This document shows, piece by piece, positions 1 through 6,872 of a stretch of 11,423 nucleotides of DNA (position 1 is the stretch's first letter; each line of letters starts with the position of its first letter). Origin of the DNA: M50B103 sp041667565 (GTDB taxonomy: Bacteria > Fidelibacterota > Fidelibacteria > Fidelibacterales > Fidelibacteraceae); the NCBI GenBank assembly GCA_964572745.1, contig CAZNFT010000055.1:1-11423 (forward strand), in the 5' to 3' direction. Both the position numbers and the translations under genes were made by a program. Under the pieces are notes generated by a model. That model was not told the origin of the DNA. It saw nothing but the letters and a program-made list of their open reading frames with translations, and did no database searches.

Positions 1-46
1 ATTTTTTAACAATTTTCACCTTTTTTTAGTCATCCTTTTGACAAGT

Positions 47-90
47 TTTTTTGACTTGATCTTTATGAAAATAAGAGTTTTTTGACTTGA
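47..90. repeat. Direct repeat TTTTTTGACTTGA, two exact copies
   Basis: The 13-mer TTTTTTGACTTGA occurs at 47-59 and again at 78-90, a 31-bp offset, which is about three helical turns. A shorter relative, TTTTGAC, sits at 36-42, and CTTGAT recurs at 113-118. The TTGAC cores also resemble -35 boxes, so the copies could be operator or promoter elements. In such T-rich DNA part of the match could be chance. The function is unknown. Confidence 0.45.
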
Positions 91-118
91 ATTTTCGAGC
101 AAAAAAACACAGCTTGAT

Positions 119-355
119 ATGTCATTTTTAAATTTTAGGATATCGATATATAGTAACATTATTAATCTACTTATTGTCTATCTTTTTTTCTTAAGTTTTT
201 TTTTGCCTTTAGAAAGAGGGATTTACTTACATCCCTTTCCCATATTCTTCTTATATATGCTTGTTATTGTTGCTTTCTCGTTTAAAAAAAATATCATTTT
301 TCTCTTGGAAAAAATCTTGGAAAAAGACTTAAAAATATTTATAATCAGCCTTTGA
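119..355 (+). CDS. Possible small hydrophobic protein (doubtful)
   Basis: This is an open frame of 78 codons starting at ATG 119. The product would be very hydrophobic, with two likely membrane segments around residues 12-30 and 40-55 and a lysine-rich C-terminal part. I recognise no family. There is no Shine-Dalgarno sequence in front of the ATG. The DNA is so T-rich that phenylalanine-, leucine- and isoleucine-rich frames are expected by chance, so the hydrophobicity is weak evidence. It is most likely spurious; conservation in relatives would be needed to accept it. Confidence 0.15.
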   Translation: MSFLNFRISIYSNIINLLIVYLFFLSFFLPLERGIYLHPFPIFFLYMLVIVAFSFKKNIIFLLEKILEKDLKIFIISL

Positions 356-369
356 TTTATGCTTTATTT

Positions 370-404
370 TTGCCTTAATATCTGATAAATAATGCATATA
401 TTAT
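370..404 (+). promoter_or_regulatory. Candidate promoter for the dciA-gyrB-gyrA block
   Basis: A TTGCCT at 370-375 could act as a -35 element. Candidate -10 elements follow: TGCATA at 393-398 at 17-bp spacing, and TATATT at 397-402 or TATTAT at 399-404 at longer spacing. An AT inverted repeat, AATAAT (388-393) and ATTATT (400-405), overlaps these. The position is right for driving dciA, but in DNA this AT-rich such matches are common, so this is a location guess only. Confidence 0.2.
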
Positions 405-438
405 TAGCTAAAATGGATAAAAAATATTATATTTGGCT

Positions 439-714
439 ATGAAAAAAATCAACTCCACAGTGAATAATATGCTGGTCCGTATTATTGGTAGAAAGGCGAT
501 GAAAGAGTATGAAGTCTTTAGGAGTTGGAACACCCTTGTGGGTGATCATGTGGCACAAAATTCCGTGCCAATTAAAGTAGAAAACGGAGTGTTGCACGTC
601 AGCGTTAAAAGTTCTGTCTGGCGTCAGGAATTGCGTATGTTGAGACCACAGATTCTAAAGAAAATAGATGAAGAATTTGGCAAAGGAATAATCAGAGATA
701 TTCAACTGAAGTGA
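439..714 (+). CDS. dciA: DciA-like helicase loader (DUF721)
   Basis: This is a 91-residue protein of the DUF721/DciA family. DciA is the widespread bacterial factor that helps load the replicative helicase DnaB at the origin in lineages without DnaC or DnaI. The family pattern is visible: a tryptophan followed by LVG (W30, residues 33-35), a run of polar residues leading to a proline (P44), an NGVLHV strand at 49-54, and SSVW plus a QEL helix at 58-65 ahead of a basic C-terminal helix. A TTG two codons upstream (433) is open in frame, but ATG 439 is the more natural start and gives the usual MKK beginning; neither has a clear Shine-Dalgarno sequence. It is the first gene of the block and gyrB starts 37 nt after its stop. 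The family call is firm; the loader role is inferred from the family. Confidence 0.82.
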   Translation: MKKINSTVNNMLVRIIGRKAMKEYEVFRSWNTLVGDHVAQNSVPIKVENGVLHVSVKSSVWRQELRMLRPQILKKIDEEFGKGIIRDIQLK

Positions 715-715
715 A

Positions 716-735
716 TACGCATTTCGGCACCTAAG
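716..735 (+). promoter_or_regulatory. Gyrase leader motif, copy 1 (before gyrB)
   Basis: Two bases after the dciA stop lies TACGCATTTCGGCACCTAAG. A close relative occurs in the same relative place before gyrA (2679-2697). The two agree in 16 of 20 alignment columns with one single-base gap. This copy is less able to fold than the gyrA copy. It could be a shared RNA or protein binding site or a short dispersed repeat; the function is inferred from position only. Confidence 0.35.
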
Positions 736-741
736 CAATTT

Positions 742-747
742 AAGGAG
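742..747 (+). promoter_or_regulatory. Strong Shine-Dalgarno of gyrB
   Basis: AAGGAG ends 4 nt before ATG 752 and fixes the gyrB start. It is one of the best ribosome binding sites in the window, which agrees with high expression of gyrase. Confidence 0.7.
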
Positions 748-751
748 ATAT

Positions 752-2674
752 ATGTACAGTAGTACAAGCGATTATCAATCAGATAAGATCAAGGTGTTGC
801 AGGGCCTTGAGGCTGTAAGGAAACGTCCTGCAATGTATATTGGTGATACCGGAAAACGTGGTTTGCATCATTTAGTTTATGAAGTTGTAGATAATTCCAT
901 CGATGAAGCTTTAGCAGGGTTTTGTGATAAGATCCTTGTAACAATACATAAAGACAATAGTGTTAGTGTTGAAGATGATGGACGTGGCATGCCTGTTGAT
1001 ATGCATCCCACAGAAAAACGTCCGGGTGTTGAAGTTATTATGACAGTTCTTCATGCCGGAGGAAAATTTGATAAGGGTTCTTATAAGGTTTCCGGAGGTC
1101 TTCATGGTGTGGGTGTTTCTTGTGTAAACGCTCTATCCGAATATGTTAAAGTTACTATTAGTAGAAACAATAAAACCTACGAGCAGGAATATTCAAAGGG
1201 AAAACCCACGAGCGATTTAATTGAAGTGGGGAAATCTACCAAAACAGGTACGGTTGTAAGGTTTGTGCCTGATTCAACTATTTTTGATAATGTTGTCTAT
1301 GAGTATAGGATCCTTCGTGAAAGACTACGCGAATTGGCTTTTTTGAACAAAGGTGTCCATATTGCTCTTAAAGATGAGCGTACAGGTGAAGAAAATTCTT
1401 TTCATTATAAGGGTGGGATTAATGAGTTTGTCGTTTATTTGAACGAAGCACGTACTCCTTTACACCCTAAACCTGTTTCTATAGAAGGTGAACGCGATAA
1501 TGTAGCTGTGGAATTCGCTTTTCAGTACAATGATACTTATAATGAAAACTTCTATTCCTATGTAAACTGTATTAATACCATTGAGGGCGGTACTCACCTT
1601 ACCGGTGCTCGGACTGCTTTGACGCGTTCGCTGAACAATTATGCCCAAAAGAATAATTTATTTAAAAGTATTAAAAATAATAATTTCTCTCTTAGTGGTG
1701 ATGATACTCGTGAAGGTATTACGGCTGTGCTTTCTGTGAAAGTGCCGGAACCACAGTTTGAGGGGCAGACTAAGACTAAGTTAGGAAATGGCGAAGTCAA
1801 GGGTATTGTTGATTCCATGGTGATGGAAGCTTTGAATGAATTTTTCGAGACAAACCCTGCCGTTGCTAAAAAGATCATCGATAAGTCAGTCATGGCAGCC
1901 AAAGCTCGTGAAGCAGCGAGAACTGCCCGTGAGTTAACTCGTCGTAAAAATGCTCTTGAGATCAGTGGTTTGCCGGGTAAGCTGGCAGATTGCTCAATTA
2001 AAGATCCTGCACATTGTGAGTTATATATTGTGGAGGGAGATTCGGCTGGAGGTTCTGCTAAACAAGGACGAGATAGGCGATTTCAGGCCATTCTTCCTTT
2101 GAGGGGTAAGATTCTGAATGTTGAAAAGGCTCGATACGACCGCGTTTTGCAGTCTAAAGAAATTCAAGCTCTTTTCACTGCCATTGGCGGTGGTTTGCGT
2201 GATGACTTCGATGTTTCAAAGATTCGTTATCATAAGGTTATTATTATGACCGATGCCGATGTTGATGGTGCACATATTCGTACGCTTTTATTAACGTTTT
2301 TCTTTCGTCAGATGCGAGATCTTCTTCAGTATGGCCATGTGTACATTGCTCAGCCACCTTTATACAGATTGAAACAAGGTAAGGTGGAGCGCTATGCTTA
2401 CAACGACGAAGAAATGGATATGATCTCTGCTCGTTTGCAAAAAGAACGCTCGGGAAAGATAAATATCTCACGCTATAAGGGTCTTGGAGAAATGAATCCC
2501 GATCAGTTGTGGAGTACGACCATGGACCCGGATACACGTACGGTTCGTCAGGTAAATCTTGACGATGCCATTGCTGCTGATCATATGTTCACTGTTTTAA
2601 TGGGTGAAAATGTGGAAGCTCGCCGTGATTTTATTCAGGCTAACGCAAAGTATGTTAAAAACCTTGATGTTTAA
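752..2674 (+). CDS. gyrB: DNA gyrase subunit B
   Basis: This is the ATPase subunit of type IIA topoisomerase. With GyrA it introduces negative supercoils in the cytoplasm. The 640 residues match the compact GyrB form without the large C-terminal insert of enterobacteria. The N-terminal GHKL ATPase shows EVVDNSIDEA (E44 as catalytic base, N48 for Mg), DDGRGMP (75-81) and the glycine-rich GLHGVGVS (116-123). The central transducer domain has the GGTH region and the basic loop with QTKTKLGN. The TOPRIM domain has EGDSAGGS starting at E428 and the metal-binding TDADVDG with D501 and D503. The C-terminal part carries YKGLGEMN and ends with the usual RRDFI helix. ATG 752 follows an excellent AAGGAG. 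The gene sits between dciA and gyrA, the latter 39 nt downstream, and is probably co-transcribed with both. GyrB rather than ParE is supported by the adjacent GyrA with a full GyrA box. Confidence 0.98.
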   Translation: MYSSTSDYQSDKIKVLQGLEAVRKRPAMYIGDTGKRGLHHLVYEVVDNSIDEALAGFCDKILVTIHKDNSVSVEDDGRGMPVDMHPTEKRPGVEVIMTVLHAGGKFDKGSYKVSGGLHGVGVSCVNALSEYVKVTISRNNKTYEQEYSKGKPTSDLIEVGKSTKTGTVVRFVPDSTIFDNVVYEYRILRERLRELAFLNKGVHIALKDERTGEENSFHYKGGINEFVVYLNEARTPLHPKPVSIEGERDNVAVEFAFQYNDTYNENFYSYVNCINTIEGGTHLTGARTALTRSLNNYAQKNNLFKSIKNNNFSLSGDDTREGITAVLSVKVPEPQFEGQTKTKLGNGEVKGIVDSMVMEALNEFFETNPAVAKKIIDKSVMAAKAREAARTARELTRRKNALEISGLPGKLADCSIKDPAHCELYIVEGDSAGGSAKQGRDRRFQAILPLRGKILNVEKARYDRVLQSKEIQALFTAIGGGLRDDFDVSKIRYHKVIIMTDADVDGAHIRTLLLTFFFRQMRDLLQYGHVYIAQPPLYRLKQGKVERYAYNDEEMDMISARLQKERSGKINISRYKGLGEMNPDQLWSTTMDPDTRTVRQVNLDDAIAADHMFTVLMGENVEARRDFIQANAKYVKNLDV

Positions 2675-2678
2675 ACGA

Positions 2679-2697
2679 TCCGCATTGCGGAACTAAG
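2679..2697 (+). promoter_or_regulatory. Gyrase leader motif, copy 2, with small hairpin
   Basis: TCCGCATTGCGGAACTAAG lies between gyrB and gyrA and resembles the motif at 716-735 before gyrB. Its first 13 bases form a perfect inverted repeat (TCCGCA, one base, TGCGGA), which allows a very short hairpin. No T tract follows, so it is not a standard terminator. It ends a few bases before the gyrA ribosome binding site, so an influence on gyrA translation is possible. Confidence 0.35.
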
Positions 2698-2704
2698 ATA
2701 AAGT

Positions 2705-2709
2705 GAGGA
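2705..2709 (+). promoter_or_regulatory. Shine-Dalgarno supporting the TTG start of gyrA
   Basis: GAGGA lies 4 nt ahead of TTG 2714. The next in-frame ATG is codon 24, inside the conserved YSMSV motif, so it cannot be the start. The site therefore decides for the TTG codon. Confidence 0.6.
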
Positions 2710-2713
2710 AAAA

Positions 2714-5164
2714 TTGGCTAACGAAAAAATTATTCCAATTAATATAGAAGAAGAATTAAAGACTTGTTATCTTGATTATTCTATGTCGGTTATTGTCTCC
2801 CGTGCGCTTCCTGATATTCGCGACGGTTTAAAACCGGTACATCGTCGTATTTTATTCGGCATGTACGAATTAGGCATGCAACATAATAAATCTTATAAAA
2901 AATCTGCTCGTATTGTCGGTGACGTTTTGGGTAAATATCACCCCCATGGTGATAGCTCGGTTTACATGGCTATGGCGCGTTTAGCTCAGGATTTTGCGAT
3001 GAGATATCTCATTGTTGATGGCCAGGGTAACTTTGGTTCTATAGACGGTGATTCTCCGGCTGCTATGCGTTATACCGAAGCAAGAATGGCAAAACTGGCA
3101 GATGAGATCTTAGCAGATATTGATAAAGATACTGTTGATTTTAAAAAGAATTTTGATGAGTCTATGGAAGAACCGGTTGTGCTTCCATCAAGAATTCCTT
3201 ATTTGTTGATTAATGGCGCTACAGGTATTGCTGTGGGTATGGCAACGAATATTCCACCTCATAATTTAACTGAGGTTTGTGATGCTGTTATTGCAACCGT
3301 TGCTAATCCTGATATTACTACCAGAGAATTGATGAAATTTGTAAAAGGTCCTGATTTCCCTACAGGAGCTCTGGCTTTTGGTGCTCAGGGTTTATTTTCG
3401 GCTTACGATACCGGTCGCGGAAAGATCACTCTTCGTGCCCGTGCAAATATTGAGCAAATTCGTACTAATCGCGAACAGATCATTTTTACTGAGATCCCTT
3501 ATCAGATCAACAAAAGCAATCTTATTGAAAGAATAGCTCAACTGGTCCAAACAAAGGTTTTGGATGGTATCAGCGATTTGCGAGATGAATCGGACAAAGA
3601 AGGTATTCGTATTGTTGTTGAGTTAAAACGCGATTTTGAACCTCAGGTCGTACTAAATAATCTATATAAACACACTCAGCTTCAGGGAACTTTTGGTATC
3701 AATATGCTTGCCCTTGTTGATGGTGAACCTAAAGTTTTATCTCTAAAAAGAATGATAGAATTATTTATTGATTATCGTCATAAAGTTATTGTTCGTCGTA
3801 CTCAGTTTGAATTGAGAAAAGCTGAAGCACGCGCTCATCTCTTAGAAGGTTTTAAGATAGCTCTGGATAATATCGATGAAGTGATTGAGTTGATCAAGTC
3901 TTCTTCGAGTGCAAACTCTGCAAGACTGACTTTAATGAAGCGTTTTGAATTCACCGAAATCCAGGCACAGGCAATTCTGGATATGAAATTACAGAAATTG
4001 ACCGGACTTGAACGAGAAAAGATCATTCAGGAATATATTGAAGTTCTCAAGCTGATCGAACGTTTAAAATTTATTTTAGGCAGTCATGAAGAACGTATGA
4101 GAATTCTTGTTGAAGAAACAACAGAGATCAAAGAAAAATATGCTGATGAACGCCGTACGGAAATTATACTCGATACCGGAGATTTTTCAGTTGAAGATAT
4201 GATTGCAGACGAAGAAATGGCAATTACCATTACTCATAAAGGTTTTATCAAGCGGACGCCTGTCAATGTTTATCACGCTCAGCGTCGTGGTGGTGTTGGC
4301 AAGAAAGGCGCCGGAACCAAGGATGATGATTTTGTAGAAAATCTTTTCATTGCATCTACTCACGATCACCTCATGTTCTTTACCTCTTTAGGTAAGGTCT
4401 ATTGGTTAAAGGTTCACGAATTACCTCAGGCCGGTCGTGCAACACGAGGTCGTGCTATTGTGAATTTACTGGAAAGTGAAAAAGATGAAAAAGTCCGCGC
4501 ATTTTTAAATGTTCGTGATTTTTCTGAAGATAAGCATGTGATCATTGCAACCAAAAATGGTACTATCAAGAAAACGCAACTCGACGCCTATAGCCGTCCT
4601 CGTCGTACCGGTATTATTGCAATCAATTTGAATGAAGGCGATGATATTGTTGGTGTTGATCTCACAAATGGTGAACAGGATATCATTCTTGGTACACGCA
4701 AAGGTAAGGCAATTCGATTCAAGGAAACTCATGTTCGTGCTATGGGGCGCTCCGCAACAGGTGTTCGTGGTGTAACTCTTGATGGAAAAGATGATGCCGT
4801 TGTCGATATGGTCGTTGTAAATCGCGAAGGTGCTACAGTTCTTGCAGTCAGTGAGAATGGTTATGGTAAGCGCTCGGATATTATTGATTATCGTATTACC
4901 AATCGTGGCGGAAAAGGTGTGATTACAATTAAGACTACAGACAAAGTCGGCCAGATGGTTGCTTTGAAAGAGGTTGTTGATACAGATGATCTTATGATCA
5001 TTACAAGCAGTGGTATGCTTATCCGTCAGCACATTCATCGTATAAATACTCTATCGAGAAATACTCAGGGCGTCAGATTGATCAACTTGCATGATAATGA
5101 TCAGATCTCAGCCATAAGTTATGTGATGGAGAGTGAAGAGGAAAAAGAAGAAGAAGAGGAATAA
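2714..5164 (+). CDS. gyrA: DNA gyrase subunit A
   Basis: This is the breakage-reunion subunit of gyrase, 816 residues. The start is TTG, giving the usual MANEKIIPINIEEE N-terminus. The winged-helix region shows YLDYSMSVIVSRALPD and KPVHRR, then the quinolone region HPHGDSSVY, then AAMRYTEAR with the catalytic tyrosine Y120. The tower and coiled-coil region follows to about residue 490. The C-terminal beta-pinwheel holds the GyrA box QRRGGVG at 523-529, which identifies a true supercoiling gyrase and not ParC. The protein ends in an acidic tail (ESEEEKEEEEE, 806-816), a type of tail reported to modulate supercoiling in E. coli. An oddity is Met85 at the position equivalent to E. coli Asp87, while Ser81 (E. 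coli Ser83) is kept. It lies 39 nt after gyrB. A long intergenic element follows, so the gyrase transcript may end there. Confidence 0.98.
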   Translation: MANEKIIPINIEEELKTCYLDYSMSVIVSRALPDIRDGLKPVHRRILFGMYELGMQHNKSYKKSARIVGDVLGKYHPHGDSSVYMAMARLAQDFAMRYLIVDGQGNFGSIDGDSPAAMRYTEARMAKLADEILADIDKDTVDFKKNFDESMEEPVVLPSRIPYLLINGATGIAVGMATNIPPHNLTEVCDAVIATVANPDITTRELMKFVKGPDFPTGALAFGAQGLFSAYDTGRGKITLRARANIEQIRTNREQIIFTEIPYQINKSNLIERIAQLVQTKVLDGISDLRDESDKEGIRIVVELKRDFEPQVVLNNLYKHTQLQGTFGINMLALVDGEPKVLSLKRMIELFIDYRHKVIVRRTQFELRKAEARAHLLEGFKIALDNIDEVIELIKSSSSANSARLTLMKRFEFTEIQAQAILDMKLQKLTGLEREKIIQEYIEVLKLIERLKFILGSHEERMRILVEETTEIKEKYADERRTEIILDTGDFSVEDMIADEEMAITITHKGFIKRTPVNVYHAQRRGGVGKKGAGTKDDDFVENLFIASTHDHLMFFTSLGKVYWLKVHELPQAGRATRGRAIVNLLESEKDEKVRAFLNVRDFSEDKHVIIATKNGTIKKTQLDAYSRPRRTGIIAINLNEGDDIVGVDLTNGEQDIILGTRKGKAIRFKETHVRAMGRSATGVRGVTLDGKDDAVVDMVVVNREGATVLAVSENGYGKRSDIIDYRITNRGGKGVITIKTTDKVGQMVALKEVVDTDDLMIITSSGMLIRQHIHRINTLSRNTQGVRLINLHDNDQISAISYVMESEEEKEEEEE

Positions 5165-5283
5165 AAAGGCTTATAGCTTAGGAGCTTAGAGCTTCAGAAA
5201 CTTGGAAGTTGGGGCTTAGGGTTTAGTTTGCTACTATTATCAAGCTTTAAGCCTTAAGCTCTAAGCCTAAATAGGATGTTGCC
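5165..5283. repeat. Intergenic repeat element with long imperfect inverted repeat
   Basis: The 119 bases between gyrA and yggS are built from variants of GCTTAGG/GCTTAGA spaced about 7-8 bases apart. The left arm at 5167-5194 and the right arm at 5242-5268 are imperfect inverted repeats. Aligning the left arm to the reverse complement of the right gives 23 identities over 28 columns, and two further positions can form G-U pairs in RNA. The loop is about 47 nt. No T run follows the stem, so this is not a classic intrinsic terminator. It may be a dispersed extragenic repeat, a processing site or a weak terminator. The AGGA for yggS comes directly after it. Confidence 0.6.
5273..5276 (+). promoter_or_regulatory. 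Shine-Dalgarno supporting the GTG start of yggS
   Basis: AGGA is separated by 7 nt from GTG 5284. No in-frame ATG occurs before the conserved AVSK motif, so GTG is the sensible start. Confidence 0.5.
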
Positions 5284-5949
5284 GTGATCGAAGACAAGTT
5301 AAGAGCAGTTTTGAATGATATTCGAGTTTACTCTCCCTATCCTGATAGGGTCAGACTTGTTGCGGTTAGTAAAAAACAGTCCATTGAAAAAATGCTTGAA
5401 GCTGTAGAAGCAGGTATGACGGACCTGGGTGAGAACAGGATACAGGATGCGTGTGATAAATTTAAAGTGCATTCTTTTCCCGGAATATGTCGCCATTTTA
5501 TCGGTTATTTACAATCGAATAAAGTAAATAAATGCTTGCAGAATTTTGATTGGCTTCATAGTTTGCAAACAGAGAAACTTGCTAAGCTAATTGCACGCAG
5601 TGAACATCAGTTGAAATGTCTCATTGAGGTGAATATTTCAGGTGAAGACAGTAAATCCGGCATCATGCCAGATGACTTAAGCGACTTTGTTAAAAAGCTT
5701 AGAGAGATTGAAGGACTTGAAATTTGTGGATTAATGGGTATGGCCGCTTTTACGGATGACGAAGCGGAGATCCGGAGATCTTTTGCACTCTTGAGAAATT
5801 TAGCAAGGGATATGAAGAAATTTAAAACAGCCACAATTACTATGGATGAATTATCCATGGGCATGAGCAATGATTATCGCATTGCACTTGAAGAAGGCGC
5901 AACAATGATCCGTGTAGGTACCAGTATTTTTGGTGCAAGGAGTAATTAA
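5284..5949 (+). CDS. yggS: YggS/PROSC family PLP-binding protein
   Basis: This is a pyridoxal-phosphate homeostasis protein of the YggS/PLPBP family, a single alanine-racemase-type TIM barrel without its own known catalytic activity. It is thought to buffer PLP and affect amino-acid and keto-acid balance. The 221 residues match the family length. The PLP lysine is K30 in LVAVSK. Other family hallmarks are LGENRIQ (48-54), HFIGYLQSNK (71-80), IEVNISGEDSKSG (114-126), GLMGMA (149-154), and LSMGMSNDY with the phosphate-binding GATMIRVGTSIFGAR (190-219). The start is GTG. It opens the downstream operon, and its stop codon overlaps the ATG of the next gene (TAATG), so translation of the two is probably coupled. 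In many bacteria yggS sits with sepF or proC; neither is seen here. Confidence 0.93.
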   Translation: MIEDKLRAVLNDIRVYSPYPDRVRLVAVSKKQSIEKMLEAVEAGMTDLGENRIQDACDKFKVHSFPGICRHFIGYLQSNKVNKCLQNFDWLHSLQTEKLAKLIARSEHQLKCLIEVNISGEDSKSGIMPDDLSDFVKKLREIEGLEICGLMGMAAFTDDEAEIRRSFALLRNLARDMKKFKTATITMDELSMGMSNDYRIALEEGATMIRVGTSIFGARSN

Positions 5950-6410
5950 TGGAATGGATGGATTTTTCTGCATTAAAAGCAGATGAACTAATTGAAAAAG
6001 ACTGGAATTTTCGTTCGCTTACAAAGCATTTGAACGGCAGGGAAACTGCAAGCTTGGGCGATACACTATTGCTAACTATGCAAAGCAAAGAACTTGCAAA
6101 TGAGGAAATAAAAACTGTAAAAAATCATGTGAATCTTTCCGGATACAATCCATTGCGTGGAAAGAATAAAAATGATCTGGGACTGCGTTTTCCGGATATG
6201 TCACATCCTTACGAAGAGTTTGCTGCAAAAGATGAAGCCATTCTAATTCGTGCAGGTCAGGATGAAGAACATCCTTTTAATGCGATAGAAGCTTCTGAGA
6301 TCGTTTATCAAACTATTCTTGCCAAACACCAGAGAAAAAAGGTGTTTGCTTTGGTTTATGGTCCCGGTGTTGACGCTAAAAAAATAATTAACATTTTTCG
6401 TGGAGAATGA
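5949..6410 (+). CDS. Short purine-nucleoside-phosphorylase-like protein
   Basis: This protein has 153 residues with no obvious signal peptide or membrane segment. The stretch at 59-88 (NHVNLSGYNPLRG, then LGLRFPDMS and a tyrosine) strongly resembles the DHINLxGxNPLxGPN and RFPDMSxxY segment of PunA/DeoD2-type purine nucleoside phosphorylase. A later piece, ILAKHQRKKVF (123-133), loosely recalls the VIVARHxGxxV region of the same enzymes. The usual enzyme is about 270 residues. The N-terminal phosphate-binding part (GRxHxYEG) and the GPxYET loop are not visible, so nucleoside phosphorolysis is doubtful. The frame is intact, with AAGGAG 6 nt before the ATG and the start overlapping the yggS stop, so it does not look like a decaying pseudogene. 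Homology of the central segment is fairly sure; the function is unknown. Confidence 0.6.
   Translation: MEWMDFSALKADELIEKDWNFRSLTKHLNGRETASLGDTLLLTMQSKELANEEIKTVKNHVNLSGYNPLRGKNKNDLGLRFPDMSHPYEEFAAKDEAILIRAGQDEEHPFNAIEASEIVYQTILAKHQRKKVFALVYGPGVDAKKIINIFRGE
6402..6405 (+). promoter_or_regulatory. Shine-Dalgarno deciding the ssb start
   Basis: GGAG lies 6 nt before ATG 6412 and inside the last codons of the preceding gene. It favours ATG 6412 over the in-frame GTG 6400, which would lie on top of this site, and over ATG 6427, which has no ribosome binding site of its own. Confidence 0.55.
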
Positions 6411-6411
6411 T

Positions 6412-6864
6412 ATGCATAAGAATTCAATGAACAAGGTAGTATTGGTTGGCAGACTTGGACAAGATCCAGAACAGCGGGCAACTCCAACCGGTACAGCTAT
6501 AGCTAATTTTTCAGTGGCTACAAATGAAACCCGTAAAGATCAGAGTGGTCAGTATGTTGACAGCACTGAATGGCATCGCTGTGTAGCCTTTGGTAAACAA
6601 GCTGAATTTATTAACAGATATTTTACAAAAGGTCGGCTTGTATATATTGAAGGGCGTTTAAGAACCAGAAAATGGCAAGACAGCAACAATTCTACTCATT
6701 ATTCAACTGAAATAATGTCCGATATTGCCATGTTGTTAGACCGTGGAACACGTAGTGAGGGCGATAGTGGCGGTGGTGTTTATGCGCCTCCGGCAAATAA
6801 GCCTGCGCAAGAAAAACAATTTGAACCATCAATGCCCGATAATGAAGAAGAATTACCCTTCTAA
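6412..6864 (+). CDS. ssb: Single-stranded DNA-binding protein
   Basis: This SSB coats single-stranded DNA during replication, recombination and repair. From ATG 6412 it is 150 residues. The OB fold covers about residues 6-108 and begins NKVVLVGRLGQDPE, followed by the TEWHRCVAFGKQAE and GRLVYIEGRLRTRKW strands, all typical of the family. A short glycine/proline-rich linker leads to the acidic protein-interaction tip ending EEELPF, equivalent to the DDDIPF tail that docks partner proteins. The two aromatic stacking regions of the OB fold (W near VDSTEW and the RKW strand) are present. The gene begins 1 nt after the stop of the PNP-like gene, so it is translated as part of the operon. This placement differs from the common rpsF-ssb-rpsR arrangement. 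Confidence 0.96.
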   Translation: MHKNSMNKVVLVGRLGQDPEQRATPTGTAIANFSVATNETRKDQSGQYVDSTEWHRCVAFGKQAEFINRYFTKGRLVYIEGRLRTRKWQDSNNSTHYSTEIMSDIAMLLDRGTRSEGDSGGGVYAPPANKPAQEKQFEPSMPDNEEELPF

Positions 6865-6872
6865 GGAAAAAC

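Larger units (their letters stand above)
1..438. other. AT-rich intergenic leader upstream of dciA
   Basis: This stretch is strongly T/A-rich and holds no gene I can support with confidence. It contains long T tracts, an exact 13-bp direct repeat near its left end (listed separately) and AT-rich promoter-like sequence just before dciA. I looked for DnaA boxes of the TTATNCACA type and saw no good match, so I do not call an origin even though dciA and gyrase genes follow. A weak hydrophobic reading frame inside it (119-355) is listed separately at low confidence. Confidence 0.6.

Noticed and set aside
1..438. Possible replication origin next to dciA and gyrB
   Set aside because: The region is AT-rich and the neighbours suit it, but I saw no DnaA boxes, and neither dnaA, dnaN nor recF is in the window.
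2679..2691. Hairpin TCCGCA-T-TGCGGA as a terminator between gyrB and gyrA
   Set aside because: The stem is only 5-6 bp with a tiny loop and no T tract follows. gyrA comes at once with its own ribosome binding site, so read-through is expected.
4505..5038. Long open frame of 177 codons on the - strand inside gyrA
   Set aside because: It lies wholly opposite the conserved GyrA C-terminal domain, has no recognisable family, and is threonine/asparagine/isoleucine-rich as expected from the complement of gyrA codons.
6400..6411. GTG 6400 as the ssb start
   Set aside because: The only good Shine-Dalgarno, GGAG 6402-6405, would be inside that reading frame; it is properly spaced for ATG 6412.
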